DNA of 64,000 bases from Prevotellaceae bacterium UBA6398 (GCA_002437495.1 DJQA01000018.1:147911-211910), one strand, 5' to 3'. Shown: positions 10,027 to 19,310, counted from the first letter of the stretch. Notes: generated from the sequence alone by a model not told the origin. Made by a program: numbers and translations.

Positions 10027-10032
10027 TTATTG

Positions 10033-10103
10033 TTGGGATACCCGGACTCGAACCAGGAAAGGCAGGACCAGAATCTGCAGTGTTACCATTACACCATATC
10101 CCA
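10033..10103 (-). tRNA. tRNA-Gln (anticodon CTG)
   Basis: The 71-base cloverleaf has a 7-bp acceptor stem (TGGGATA/TATCCCA), a 4-bp D stem, the anticodon loop TTCTGGT and a T arm with TTCGAGT. The anticodon is CTG. U1-A72 is typical of tRNA-Gln. No CCA is encoded. The last anticodon-stem pair appears to be an A31-C39 mismatch. Confidence 0.93.
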
Positions 10104-10136
10104 TCCGAATTATCGAACTCGTCCCGAATTCACATG

Positions 10137-10167
10137 CAAAAGTAAGGACTTTTTTTTTAACCGCAAA
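10137..10167 (-). promoter_or_regulatory. Promoter of tRNA-Gln
   Basis: Read on the minus strand: TTTG (10164-10167), 19 bases, TACTTTTG (10137-10144). This is an exact match to the Bacteroidetes consensus, 34 bases before the tRNA 5' end. Confidence 0.8.
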
Positions 10168-10291
10168 ATTTCGTTGTTTTTTTCTTGCAAATATTTTACG
10201 CCGTTCGCGTTTTCAAACATTATTTAAGTGCTTTCAATACGGTATATGGGTAAAAACTCATACCTTTGCAGACAATACACATATAGATTAG

Positions 10292-10651
10292 ATGGATAAT
10301 ACAAAAGAATTAATCAAGAACATAATCGAAGGCATTAAAGACAAGAAAGGAAGCAAAATAACCGTGGCAGACTTAACAGGCATAGACACGAGCATCTGCC
10401 GGTATTTTATTATATGTCAGGGAAATTCGGCAAACCAAACAACAGCCATAACCAAGTCGGTGGGCGACAAGCTGCGCGAAAACTGCGCAACCAAGCCTTT
10501 TGCCGTTTCGGGAGTTGAAAACGGAGTGTGGATTGTTATGGACTACAACGACATATTCGTACACATATTCCAGCCCGAAGAAAGGGATTTCTACGACCTT
10601 GAACATCTATGGGCCGATGCAAAGCTTACAAACATACCCGACATTGATTAA
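10292..10651 (+). CDS. rsfS: Ribosome silencing factor RsfS
   Basis: The 119-residue protein is a complete RsfS domain (VADLTGIDTSICRYFIICQGNS split as VADLTGIDTSICRYF and IICQGNS; later GVWIVMDYNDIFVHIF and YDLEHLWADA). It binds ribosomal protein uL14 and blocks subunit joining under nutrient limitation. A TACCTTTG -7 box lies at 10261-10268 without a clear -33 box. It heads the rsfS-ftsH-cdsA cluster typical of Bacteroidetes. Confidence 0.95.
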   Translation: MDNTKELIKNIIEGIKDKKGSKITVADLTGIDTSICRYFIICQGNSANQTTAITKSVGDKLRENCATKPFAVSGVENGVWIVMDYNDIFVHIFQPEERDFYDLEHLWADAKLTNIPDID

Positions 10652-10663
10652 CGAGAATACAAG

Positions 10664-12667
10664 ATGATCCCGCAAAATCAAAGACCCAAGCAAAACATGC
10701 CCAAGTTCAATCTGAATTGGGTTTACATTCTTATATTAGGCGTACTCGCCTTTCTATGGTTCTCCGGAGTGGGCAGCGGAGTAAGCATGGACCGCGAAGT
10801 GGACTACACCGTCTTCAAAAAATACGTGGCGAAAGGCTATGCCAAACGCCTGGAGGTTAACAAAAGCGACGGCACGCTTAAAATGTTTGTCGATGGCAAA
10901 TACATTCGCGATGTGTTTGGAAAAAGCTCCGAAGAAACGGGCAAAGCCCCAACCGTAACCACAAAATACCCCTCGGTAGACAAGGTGGAGGATTTCGTAG
11001 ATGCCGAAACTAAGGCTAAGCATTTCAAGGGCAACATTTCCTACATCCAAGACTCCAATATGTTTTTTAACATTATTATAAACATACTGCCCATATTGCT
11101 GCTTGTGGCCCTGTGGATGTTCTTCATGCGCAAAATGGGCGGCGGAGGCGGAAACGGAGGCGTGTTCAACGTTGGCAAAAGCAAGGCGCAACTATTCGAA
11201 AAAAAGCAGGGCAAGCACATAACGTTCAAGGATGTTGCAGGACAGGAAGGCGCAAAACGCGAAGTGCAGGAAATTGTCGACTTCCTTAAAAACCCCAAAA
11301 AGTACACCGACCTCGGCGGAAAAATCCCAAGAGGCGCACTGCTTGTGGGTCCTCCGGGTACAGGAAAAACCCTTTTGGCAAAAGCTGTTGCCGGTGAGGC
11401 GGATGTGCCGTTTTTCTCGATTTCGGGAAGCGACTTTGTTGAAATGTTCGTGGGCGTGGGCGCAAGCCGCGTGCGCGACCTGTTCAGGCAGGCAAAAGAA
11501 AAAGCCCCATCAATAATATTTATAGACGAAATAGACGCCGTTGGCCGCGCACGAGGCAAAAACCCCGCAATGGGCGGAAACGATGAACGCGAAAACACCC
11601 TGAACCAACTGCTGACAGAAATGGACGGCTTCAGCCCAAACTCGGGTGTTATCGTAATGGCAGCCACAAACCGCGTTGACATTCTCGACAAAGCCCTGTT
11701 GAGGGCAGGACGCTTTGACAGGCAGATACACGTTGACCTGCCCGACCTTAGCGAAAGAAAAGCCATATTCCTTGTACACATGAAGCCGTTGAAGATGGAC
11801 AACACCGTTGACGTGGACCTAATGGCAAGGCAGACTCCGGGATTTTCGGGGGCCGACATAGCAAACGTATGCAACGAAGCAGCACTTATCGCAGCACGCA
11901 ACAACAAAAAAGCCGTGGGAATGCAGGACTTCCTTGATGCAGTGGACAGAATAATTGGCGGACTGGAAAAGAAGACAAAGGTTATGACCCAGGAAGAGAA
12001 ACACACAATAGCCCTGCACGAGGCGGGACACGCCACCATTTCATGGTTCCTGCAATATGCAAGCCCGCTTGTAAAAGTTACAATAGTGCCGCGCGGACAA
12101 GCTCTCGGGGCAGCATGGTATCTTCCCGAAGAACGCAACATCACAACCAAGGAGCAAATGGAAGACGAAATGTGCGCCACACTCGGAGGACGCGCAGCCG
12201 AAGAACTGTTTACAGGACACATATCCACCGGAGCACTGAACGACCTTGAAACAGTAACAAAACGCGCATACGGAATGGTGGCATATCTTGGCATGAGCGA
12301 CAAACTCTACAACCTGTGCTATTACAACAACCAGGAATACCAATTCGAAAAGCCATACTCCGACAAAACAGCCGAAACCATCGACAGCGAAGTATCAGCC
12401 TTGATTTCACGCCAATACGAAAGGGCCAAACAACTGCTTGAGGAACATAAAGCGGGACACGCAAAACTTGCCGCCCTGCTCGAAGAGCGCGAGGTTATTT
12501 TCGCAAAAGACGTTGAGGAGATTTTCGGAAAACGCCCGTGGGCAAGTCGCGCAGATGAGATTTTGCAGGAAGAGGAAGAGCAACTGGCAAAAAAATCCGA
12601 AAAAAGCGAAGGCAATACCCAAGCGGATAAATCAGCCGACAAAAACAACAAAGAAGTCAAGCCATGA
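10664..12667 (+). CDS. ftsH: ATP-dependent zinc metalloprotease FtsH
   Basis: The 667-residue inner-membrane protease degrades misfolded and regulatory membrane proteins. It has transmembrane segments at about 18-38 and 128-150 flanking a periplasmic domain, then an AAA+ module with Walker A GPPGTGKT at about 229-236 and Walker B IIFIDEID. The zinc-protease motif HEAGH is at 452-456. The C-terminal tail is acidic and lysine-rich. It follows rsfS by 12 bases and overlaps cdsA by 4 bases (ATGA). Confidence 0.98.
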   Translation: MIPQNQRPKQNMPKFNLNWVYILILGVLAFLWFSGVGSGVSMDREVDYTVFKKYVAKGYAKRLEVNKSDGTLKMFVDGKYIRDVFGKSSEETGKAPTVTTKYPSVDKVEDFVDAETKAKHFKGNISYIQDSNMFFNIIINILPILLLVALWMFFMRKMGGGGGNGGVFNVGKSKAQLFEKKQGKHITFKDVAGQEGAKREVQEIVDFLKNPKKYTDLGGKIPRGALLVGPPGTGKTLLAKAVAGEADVPFFSISGSDFVEMFVGVGASRVRDLFRQAKEKAPSIIFIDEIDAVGRARGKNPAMGGNDERENTLNQLLTEMDGFSPNSGVIVMAATNRVDILDKALLRAGRFDRQIHVDLPDLSERKAIFLVHMKPLKMDNTVDVDLMARQTPGFSGADIANVCNEAALIAARNNKKAVGMQDFLDAVDRIIGGLEKKTKVMTQEEKHTIALHEAGHATISWFLQYASPLVKVTIVPRGQALGAAWYLPEERNITTKEQMEDEMCATLGGRAAEELFTGHISTGALNDLETVTKRAYGMVAYLGMSDKLYNLCYYNNQEYQFEKPYSDKTAETIDSEVSALISRQYERAKQLLEEHKAGHAKLAALLEEREVIFAKDVEEIFGKRPWASRADEILQEEEEQLAKKSEKSEGNTQADKSADKNNKEVKP

Positions 12668-13509
12668 GCAATCTCGCCACACGCACCATATCGGGCACGC
12701 TGTTCGTAATCGTTACCGTTGTCGCCATATACTGCGGCGCAGTGTCATTCGTAGCGCTTTATGCCGCAATCTCGGCCGTGTGCGTGTGGGAGTTCTGCAC
12801 CTTGGTTAACAAAAGAAAAGGTCTGCAGGTTAACCGCATGATATGCACCGTTGCTGCTGTATACCTTTTCCTTGCCGTAATGGCATTCACCACAGCCACC
12901 GCAGGTGCAATGATTTTCGTGCCATACATACTGACCACCGTTTACCTGCTTATAAGCGAGCTATACATGAAACGCCCCAATCCATTAGAGAATTGGGCCA
13001 TGGCATTTGCCTCGCAGCTATACATAGCTCTGCCGGTGGCACTAATCAACGTCATTGCTTTCCGTACTGACCCATATTATGCAAGCGTAAAGTATGTTTA
13101 CGCCCTCCCCCTCGCCGTAATGGTGTTTTTGTGGATGAACGACATGGGAGCTTACTGCTTCGGCTCGATGTTGCATAAATACATACCGCTAAAACTCTTC
13201 CCCTCGGTAAGTCCGCACAAATCGTGGATAGGAAGCGCAGGCGGCGCAATGCTTACACTCGCTTCATCTCTCGTTTTCGCACACGTGTTCCCAATCATGT
13301 CTCTTTCTAAATGGGTTGGGATGGCAGCCGTTGTTGTGGTGTTCGGAACATGGGGCGATTTGGTGGAAAGCCAGCTTAAACGAACTCTCGGTGTTAAAGA
13401 CAGCGGAAAATTCTTGCCGGGACATGGCGGCGCACTCGACCGTTTCGACAGTTCACTGCTCGCAATACCATGCGTGGTTATTTATTTCTACACACTGGAA
13501 CTATTTTAG
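12664..13509 (+). CDS. cdsA: Phosphatidate cytidylyltransferase
   Basis: The 281-residue integral membrane enzyme makes CDP-diacylglycerol from phosphatidate and CTP, the entry point to phospholipid synthesis. About eight hydrophobic segments precede the C-terminal signature SPHKSWIGS to WGDLVESQLKR, KDSGKFLPGHGG and DRFDS, with all signature acids present. Its ATG overlaps the ftsH stop in an ATGA, implying translational coupling. Confidence 0.95.
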   Translation: MSNLATRTISGTLFVIVTVVAIYCGAVSFVALYAAISAVCVWEFCTLVNKRKGLQVNRMICTVAAVYLFLAVMAFTTATAGAMIFVPYILTTVYLLISELYMKRPNPLENWAMAFASQLYIALPVALINVIAFRTDPYYASVKYVYALPLAVMVFLWMNDMGAYCFGSMLHKYIPLKLFPSVSPHKSWIGSAGGAMLTLASSLVFAHVFPIMSLSKWVGMAAVVVVFGTWGDLVESQLKRTLGVKDSGKFLPGHGGALDRFDSSLLAIPCVVIYFYTLELF

Positions 13510-13515
13510 AAACAC

Positions 13516-14376
13516 ATGAAAAAAGCCATCACACTAATTTGCATCATTGCATCGGCGGTTTCGATGAAAGCACAAGTTGCGGAAAGTGTCGAAGCGGAAT
13601 GGCCACGCCAAATAGTTTCCAACAAAAATATTATAAGCAAGAAAGCTCTCGGAAAAAGTCAGATACGCATAGCCACATACAGCATACTGCCTGAGACAAC
13701 TCCGCCGCCAATAATGCTGAAACGGTGGGACATCAGGATAAATCAAATAACACATATTATTAATGACTGCAACATTGACATTGTGGGAACACAAAGGGCC
13801 TTTTCACGGCAAATCTCACAACTTGCCAAACAATGCGGTTATCACACGGTTTCAAATCAAGACAGCATTCCCAACGCTATTATATACAACCCGCAAAGGC
13901 TGGAAATTAAAGCATGGGGGCATATAAACCTCACTCAAAAAAAACTTTACGACATAACGCCGCATTCATGCACGTGGGCAAAGTTCAAGGAAACCGAAAG
14001 CAAAAAGACTTTCTATGTGTTCAACACATATCTTCGCACGGCAAAAGAGGCAGAAACACTATTGCTGCAAATAAAGAAAATAGCAAAAAACAAGCCGGCA
14101 ATAATAACAGCCGACCTCTTCGCTCAGCAATACAAGCCTGCCCCCGCTGCAATAAGAGCAAAGATGAAAGACGCATACGACATTGCACTGCACATTACAG
14201 GAAAAGACGGAACTTTCCACAACTACAAAACACTCAACCCAATACGCAGGATGGACTACATATTCCTAACACCCAACTTCATTGTAAACGAATATGACAC
14301 GGTTGACGAAGAATTAACGACTCTGCGCCCGGGTTCTGACCACCTGCCCGTGGTTGCAGACCTAACCCTACGCTGA
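13516..14376 (+). CDS. Secreted EEP-fold protein, probably catalytically inactive
   Basis: The 286-residue protein has a signal peptide (cleavage near SMKAQ, residue 19) and aligns over its length with the endonuclease/exonuclease/phosphatase family. Landmarks are RIATYSIL, DIVGTQRA, CTWAKFKE, FNTYLRT, IITADLF, RRMDYIFL and SDHLPVVADL. Against the usual motifs the metal-binding Asn and Glu are Ser and Arg, the catalytic His of NTHxDH is Tyr, and the Asn of GDFN is Phe. The later Asp and Ser-Asp-His are kept. It follows cdsA by 6 bases. A binding role is possible; no function is assigned. Confidence 0.75.
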   Translation: MKKAITLICIIASAVSMKAQVAESVEAEWPRQIVSNKNIISKKALGKSQIRIATYSILPETTPPPIMLKRWDIRINQITHIINDCNIDIVGTQRAFSRQISQLAKQCGYHTVSNQDSIPNAIIYNPQRLEIKAWGHINLTQKKLYDITPHSCTWAKFKETESKKTFYVFNTYLRTAKEAETLLLQIKKIAKNKPAIITADLFAQQYKPAPAAIRAKMKDAYDIALHITGKDGTFHNYKTLNPIRRMDYIFLTPNFIVNEYDTVDEELTTLRPGSDHLPVVADLTLR

Positions 14377-14592
14377 AAAGAAAACTTTTTGCCGATTCAC
14401 GGTAAACATGCGTGATTTCTTACATCGGCCACGGTTTTTTCATACCAGATTTTAGTTTTGCCGGAGTTAAGGAAAAACCATAAATAAGCGAGAATTCGAA
14501 ATAATAGTTTATTAAAAGTCAAAACGATATTTCATCGTTTACCAAATCGGTTCAACTCGTACGCATACGTCATAAGTTTACGTGCGCTAAAC

Positions 14593-14676
14593 ATCCGCAA
14601 AACCACATGGGACCTTCGATAAACTATGTCCTATGTAGAAAAAACTACATCGGACATAGAAAAAACCACATCAGAC
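14593..14676 (-). repeat. 84-bp phased A-tract element, copy 2
   Basis: Four ungapped 21-bp units (14593, 14614, 14635, 14656) are in minus orientation, and the first-unit side is followed by CTTTTTT. It lies between the convergent EEP-like gene and the first luxR-type gene. The remaining 350 bases of this gap hold no gene, tRNA or clear hairpin terminator that I can see. Confidence 0.92.
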
Positions 14677-14818
14677 CTTTTTTCACCACTTGCAAACCTT
14701 GGATAAAAAACGGTTAATCAGGAGCAACAATCAGCCGGAATACGCAATAAAATAAGGAAAGCGGTCCATTGGTTATTTTAGGGCCCATAGCCCACCAGCG
14801 GACGGCATAAAACATGCT

Positions 14819-15862
14819 CTATTCCTTGAACTTGTCGCGGGAACAGCCGGCCACCTCTATTATGTGCCACAAGCTTTTCTTCAGATCGTCCCCGGGTTTC
14901 AAGCCAAGTTTCCTTCGCACATTCGAGCGGATTGTAGTTATGTTCGACTCGTTCTTATGCAAAATACGACTTATGTCTCCAAGCTTCCTGTCTTGCATCA
15001 CCAGCCGACAAACTTCCTTTTCAGACGGAGTCAGATTTGGCACTGCTTTTCCTATAGCCTCTTCGCTGAACCTTTTGGCATAGAAATAACGCTTCATATT
15101 TACCATAACGTTTTTTTGCGCATTCTTTCCAAGAATATCAAACACGGCAGCCACCTTGTCGTCCGACATTTCTTGCTCTGCCAGCTTGACATAAGCCTTA
15201 ACCTGCTCCCTGCTAAGACCGAATATCGCAAAAAGTTCTTCGTCCTCCTTCTTCAAGGCTATGTTTTCGTTCTCTATTTTTCTCGTGCTCCACACAAGAC
15301 TGCTACCTAAAAGCCCAAGCAACAGAAAAGTTATCGTAACCACAGCCGCCAGGATTTCAAACCACCGATCGTGCGTAATAAAGGCGCACGCGGCGTAAAC
15401 CACCAACGACAACAAACTTAGCACCAAAGGGTCGTGCCTTTGGCAGGCTATGATCGACAAAACCACATTGAGAACCATTAACGTTATATTGGCCATCATG
15501 AATGTTTTGTGCAGCCCCGTGAGCAAATCTACGTTGGCTGCAGATATATAAATCATCTGCAACGAGATAACCAAGTGTACCGAATATATTATGAAGCGCA
15601 GGGAAACCGACAACCTGACCCACCTCTTCAAATAACCTAAAAACGAAAAAATCGCCACAGCCTGCAACAAAAACATCACAACAACAAAGAATACACGCGA
15701 GGAGGCTATGGCTTTGGGCAGAAACACCACAGTAACAAGCGTTATATGCAACGTATAATATATAAGTGAAAGCAATTGCTGCCTGCCTAAAAATGTATGC
15801 TCCCTATATATGAAACGAGATACCGAATTCTTCTTTTCCAAAGGTTTATTTGGCGAAAACAC
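14819..15862 (-). CDS. Membrane-embedded LuxR-type regulator (paralogue 1)
   Basis: The 347-residue protein has about six transmembrane segments in residues 28-205, a short coiled linker, and a C-terminal LuxR/GerE helix-turn-helix (LTPSEKEVCRLVMQDRKLG to IRSNVRRKLG, about 275-320). It is thus a one-component regulator with a membrane sensor; the signal is unknown. It is paralogous to the gene at 17947-18945, sharing the FLGRQQLLSL N-terminus and the whole architecture. A TATTTTTG box on the minus strand (15908-15915) lies about 46 bases upstream. Confidence 0.8.
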   Translation of the reverse strand: MFSPNKPLEKKNSVSRFIYREHTFLGRQQLLSLIYYTLHITLVTVVFLPKAIASSRVFFVVVMFLLQAVAIFSFLGYLKRWVRLSVSLRFIIYSVHLVISLQMIYISAANVDLLTGLHKTFMMANITLMVLNVVLSIIACQRHDPLVLSLLSLVVYAACAFITHDRWFEILAAVVTITFLLLGLLGSSLVWSTRKIENENIALKKEDEELFAIFGLSREQVKAYVKLAEQEMSDDKVAAVFDILGKNAQKNVMVNMKRYFYAKRFSEEAIGKAVPNLTPSEKEVCRLVMQDRKLGDISRILHKNESNITTIRSNVRRKLGLKPGDDLKKSLWHIIEVAGCSRDKFKE

Positions 15863-16090
15863 AGTGTTTCTTAATTATTTCGTGATGTGTTGACTTTATT
15901 TGATGTACAAAAATAAGAAAGAAAAACAATATTGACTATTTTTGATTATAACAAAATTTGGTCGCAATGTCATTCATTAATAATTTTGCAATGGTTTTTC
16001 TAACCGCTCGGATGCCACAACACAAAAATGGCACACATAAGTAAACAGGTTAGACTGATTTTCACATTTTCAACTCTTATTTATTATGTT
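15863..16090. other. Gap between the luxR-type and araC-type genes
   Basis: These 228 bases, with the hairpin that follows, fill the gap between two minus-strand genes. I see the -7 box of the luxR-type gene and a second -7-like box on the plus strand (TATTTTTG, 15937-15944). I see no open frame worth reporting. Confidence 0.5.
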
Positions 16091-16126
16091 CAGCCCCCAC
16101 GAGTGAATCGCCGGGGCTGTTTTTTG
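16091..16126 (+). terminator. Orphan plus-strand terminator
   Basis: CAGCCCC (16091-16097) pairs with GGGGCTG (16113-16119) and is followed by six T residues. It is oriented for plus-strand transcription, but both neighbouring genes are on the minus strand, so it ends no recognised gene. It may end a short unannotated RNA. Confidence 0.7.
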
Positions 16127-16247
16127 TTTGCACGAAAACATCGCGCCGAAAACCTGCAAACATTTGAAATATAAATTCACTGCAAGCGCACCATGAATTT
16201 ACAGAAACACAGCTGCTGTTAAGCAATAAGCACCCCTGCCACGCATT

Positions 16248-17339
16248 TCATGGAGTGTTGCGTTTGCGATACTCCGAAGGCGTTACTCCGAAGCGTTTCT
16301 TGAACGCTTTGCTCATAGCAGGCAAATCCATATACCCGGTACTTATGGCTATTTCGCTTATCTTACGGTCGGTTGTGGATATAAGGTGAGCACAGCGCAG
16401 AAGCTTCTTTTCGCACACCCACGCCGCGAAATTCGAACCCAACTCGCGGTATATATATTCGCTCAATTCATCACGTCCAACCTGCAAGGCATCGGAAATA
16501 TCATCAATGCATACGTTGCTTTTGTATATGGGATTGTCTTTTTCGATTTCAAGCATTTTATCTATCTTTTCGCTAAATTCGTAATAAAGCTTTCTCGCGC
16601 GAATGTCTCCCCCCACAGCACTTACATATCGGTTGAACGTTACGCAAGAACGAACTGCCATTGCCATGAGCAACACATTGCATATTATATGAGGAATAAC
16701 GCTCGGTAAAAAGAAACTGGCCATCGAGGCAGTAATCACCAAAACATACAACAATATATTCAGACTTTCTGCTCCAAATTGCGGACGAGCGTAATGCTCG
16801 GTCGGTTCAAACTTTCTACGCATACGACTACTCACATACGTTTCCACCAAAACGGCGAGCATAAGAAAATACACGGCAAGCATTATGACTATAAAATAAA
16901 TCTTACCGTAAGCTATAAATCGATTTTGTGCGGCAAACATACCATCTATCGAAAACATCGGCTCGTAAAGTCCGAAAAGTCTGCAAAGCACGCTAAGGCC
17001 TACGAGCATAAAGCCATGCTGCATAACCAAGAACCATATAAACACATTACGATAGTAATCCCTGCCAAAATGCGCCGTGGACATCATGACAAACACAGAA
17101 AACGCGAAATAAAGCGCACATATAGGAAGGGTGCAGTAAACTTCCACTCCCTGCGGATGAACTATGGAAAGGGAAAGAACCTCGCTCACCACAAGTATGA
17201 TATAGAACGCAAGGAACGACTTGCGGCGAACTTGAAACGGCACATCATCCAAATCACGCCCAACGACCGCAAATTTCAACAAAGCATAAATGAGTGCAAT
17301 TATTAGCAAGGCACATGATATATAGAAGGATGTTATCAT
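16248..17339 (-). CDS. Membrane-embedded AraC-family regulator
   Basis: The 363-residue protein has six or seven hydrophobic segments in about residues 1-245, a linker, and a C-terminal AraC/XylS helix-turn-helix region (KISEIAISTGYMDLPAMSKAFKKRFG followed by TPSEYRK; written here in parts, KISEIAISTGY and FKKRFGVTPSEYRK). It probably couples a membrane signal to transcription. A TATATTTG box at 17360-17367 (minus) lies just upstream. An internal segment is duplicated as a frameshifted remnant at 39960-40171. Confidence 0.82.
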   Translation of the reverse strand: MITSFYISCALLIIALIYALLKFAVVGRDLDDVPFQVRRKSFLAFYIILVVSEVLSLSIVHPQGVEVYCTLPICALYFAFSVFVMMSTAHFGRDYYRNVFIWFLVMQHGFMLVGLSVLCRLFGLYEPMFSIDGMFAAQNRFIAYGKIYFIVIMLAVYFLMLAVLVETYVSSRMRRKFEPTEHYARPQFGAESLNILLYVLVITASMASFFLPSVIPHIICNVLLMAMAVRSCVTFNRYVSAVGGDIRARKLYYEFSEKIDKMLEIEKDNPIYKSNVCIDDISDALQVGRDELSEYIYRELGSNFAAWVCEKKLLRCAHLISTTDRKISEIAISTGYMDLPAMSKAFKKRFGVTPSEYRKRNTP

Positions 17340-17458
17340 GAATATATATTTTATTTCGGCAAATATAGTTAAATTTTATTTCGTAGCATATATTTTTCTA
17401 ACAGATTAGCGTTTTCGCAATAATATGCAGTCCCACGCTCTTTATAAATGCACGCATA

Positions 17459-17497
17459 AAAAAATATCCGGGAAGACAGACCAGTCGCCTCCCCGGA
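17459..17497 (-). terminator. Minus-strand terminator inside the duplicated gap
   Basis: TCCGGGAA (17467-17474) pairs with TCCCCGGA (17490-17497), and the minus strand continues TATTTTTTTA. The hairpin is conserved at 40207-40246 in the second copy. It lies upstream of the araC-type gene, so it would end a minus-strand transcript arising within the gap. Confidence 0.6.
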
Positions 17498-17856
17498 AAT
17501 CGCCTCCATCAATGTTTTTCAAGTAAAGATTTTAGCTTTTATGCCATTTTCTCCCAAAAGTCGCACCATCGCCCCTTTCGTACCAACATGTGGCTAAGCG
17601 CTTACGTCCCATCGGGATTGCATTCTTACGTTTTCTTGCGAACAACCCACCGGCATCCGCCATTTTGCAACTTCCCACTCTGCAACTCGTGCTTTTGAAA
17701 TACGATGCAAAAATATCATTGTCAAAACCTGCCACGCTTGTCATGCAACGATTTTCGCCTGTTATATTATGATTTTTTCCTGTAATGCCTTTTTGCCCCA
17801 TGGTTTCCATATTATAAAGTATGTTATGAAGAATAGAATTATTTTCGCTTGAATAA

Positions 17857-17903
17857 TTTGTATATCAATATATAATTTATACTTTTGTATGTACTGAAAC
17901 ATA
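17857..17903 (+). promoter_or_regulatory. Promoter and dyad of luxR-type paralogue 2
   Basis: TTTG (17857-17860), a 19-base spacer and TACTTTTG (17880-17887) form an exact Bacteroidetes promoter. A dyad GTATGT-6-ACATAC follows at about 17887-17904, over the expected transcription start. Its position suits an operator, possibly for autoregulation, which is inference. Confidence 0.75.
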
Positions 17904-17946
17904 CTTAATAAACAACAAGGAAAATATTATCACATAATAAAGAAAA

Positions 17947-18945
17947 ATGAGCAAGGCTGCAAATAAAAACATATTACACAAATTTCTTTTGCGTGAAGTA
18001 TCTTTCATAGGGCGGCAGCGCCTTACGACGCTTGTTTTCTACGACCTGATACTTGTCATGGGGTTTGTTTTCAACATAACAGGCATCACAGGTATTGAAA
18101 ACCAATTGTTTATAGGGGCCAACACTTTGTTTTTACTCGCGGTGGGCGTATTGTTCGTATTGTACATATTCGGGCGCATGCAACTAAAGGTTTGCTTGTA
18201 TGCAACAACCATATCGACACACATCTTCCTGACGGCAGAAACAGTGATGATTGCCTGCGAAAATTCCGCATTAAACAACCAAATTGCCCTCGCAAGCATT
18301 ATTCTGCTTGCACTGAACTGCCTGTATTCCACATTGTCATACCTTAAATGGAATCCGCTGCTGCTTGGCGGTATTACCGTTGCCGTGTGTGCGTTATACA
18401 TGTGCAGAATGAACGATGGGGCGATGCGCGATTTCATGGTGCTTATAACCGTTTCGCTCATAGTGATGTCGATATGCGGCGAAAGACTTGTGGCCAATTC
18501 GGCACTGCTAAGCAGCGAAAACGCCAAATATCGGCAAGACGAGCAGGAACTGCTTTTACTTTTCCGTATGAACAGAACGCAGATGAGGGCATACATTCAT
18601 CTGGGAATAAACACATACGCCACGGCTGTCGTGGAGAAATTGTTTGCCGAGTTGGACCCGGAAACGGCAAGGAACATCATGACTAATGTGATGTTGCACG
18701 CCAACGAAAAGAAATCCACGGTAAAAAAAATCAAAAAGGCACTGCCATGCCTCACACCGTCGGAACGCGAGATATGCACGCTCATAATTCAGGGGAAGAA
18801 GCAGGGAGAAATATGCCGACTGCTCAACAAGAGCAAAAGCAACGTTAACTCACAACGAGTGCACATTCGCAAAAAACTTTCGCTGCTTCCACAGGACAAC
18901 CTGCGCGATGCGCTTAAAAACCGGATAGGGCAAGAAAGAGAATGA
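17947..18945 (+). CDS. Membrane-embedded LuxR-type regulator (paralogue 2)
   Basis: The 332-residue protein has about six transmembrane segments (residues 25-180) and a C-terminal LuxR/GerE DNA-binding domain (LTPSEREICTLIIQGKKQG to VHIRKKLSL, about 268-312). Its architecture matches the paralogue at 14819-15862. It is divergent from the araC-type gene. Its first 100 codons and its upstream region are duplicated at 40198-40990. The leader from the promoter is about 54 bases. Confidence 0.82.
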   Translation: MSKAANKNILHKFLLREVSFIGRQRLTTLVFYDLILVMGFVFNITGITGIENQLFIGANTLFLLAVGVLFVLYIFGRMQLKVCLYATTISTHIFLTAETVMIACENSALNNQIALASIILLALNCLYSTLSYLKWNPLLLGGITVAVCALYMCRMNDGAMRDFMVLITVSLIVMSICGERLVANSALLSSENAKYRQDEQELLLLFRMNRTQMRAYIHLGINTYATAVVEKLFAELDPETARNIMTNVMLHANEKKSTVKKIKKALPCLTPSEREICTLIIQGKKQGEICRLLNKSKSNVNSQRVHIRKKLSLLPQDNLRDALKNRIGQERE

Positions 18946-19098
18946 CATGCTCCTCGAAACGGCACCATACAAACGGGAAACTGCGCACGGCATAATGCAC
19001 GCCTGAGAACGCCAACCTTGCGTAAAATATTGGTGGAAAAAATAAGCGCCCTCTATGTTATAAGACAAAACCGTACTTACGCTGCCTTGAAAATTCAC

Positions 19099-19182
19099 TT
19101 ACGGGAAAAAACATCAGACGTAGGAAAAACCATGTCCTATGTAGAAAAAATTATATCAGACGTAGAAAAAATTATATCAGAC
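19099..19182 (-). repeat. 84-bp phased A-tract element, copy 3
   Basis: Four ungapped 21-bp units (19099, 19120, 19141, 19162) are in minus orientation. Units 1 and 2 are identical (GTAGAAAAAA then TTATATCAGAC). The element lies in the 432-base convergent gap between the luxR-type and lactonase genes. The rest of the gap holds the lactonase terminator and nothing else I recognise. Confidence 0.92.
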
Positions 19183-19272
19183 CTTTTTTCGTACATTTAC
19201 ATCTTGCTGATGTACAAAAGGATGGCAATCATAGCCGAAAGCGAAACAGCCCCCGGCATCCAAACGGTTAAT

Positions 19273-19310
19273 CAAAAACGGTCTGCATGCGCCATACTCC
19301 GCATACAGAC
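19273..19310 (-). terminator. Terminator of the lactonase gene
   Basis: GGTCTGCATGCG (19279-19290) pairs with CCGCATACAGACC (19298-19310), with small mismatches. The minus strand continues GTTTTTGA. A homologous hairpin with a compensatory base pair occurs at 41219-41260. Confidence 0.75.

Larger units (their letters stand above)
17340..17946. other. Duplicated regulatory gap between araC-type and luxR-type genes
   Basis: These 607 bases separate divergent regulators. From about 17455 to 17946 they are about 93% identical, by eye, to 40198-40695. The block holds a minus-strand terminator at its left end and the luxR promoter and a dyad at its right end. A 92-codon minus frame (17532-17810) is open in both copies, but most differences change amino acids, so I do not call it a gene. 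Confidence 0.75.

Noticed and set aside
17532..17810. A 92-codon minus-strand frame conserved in the duplicate as 96 codons
   Set aside because: About 12 of some 20 base differences change the amino acid, there is no recognisable domain, and the start is not preceded by a clear promoter.
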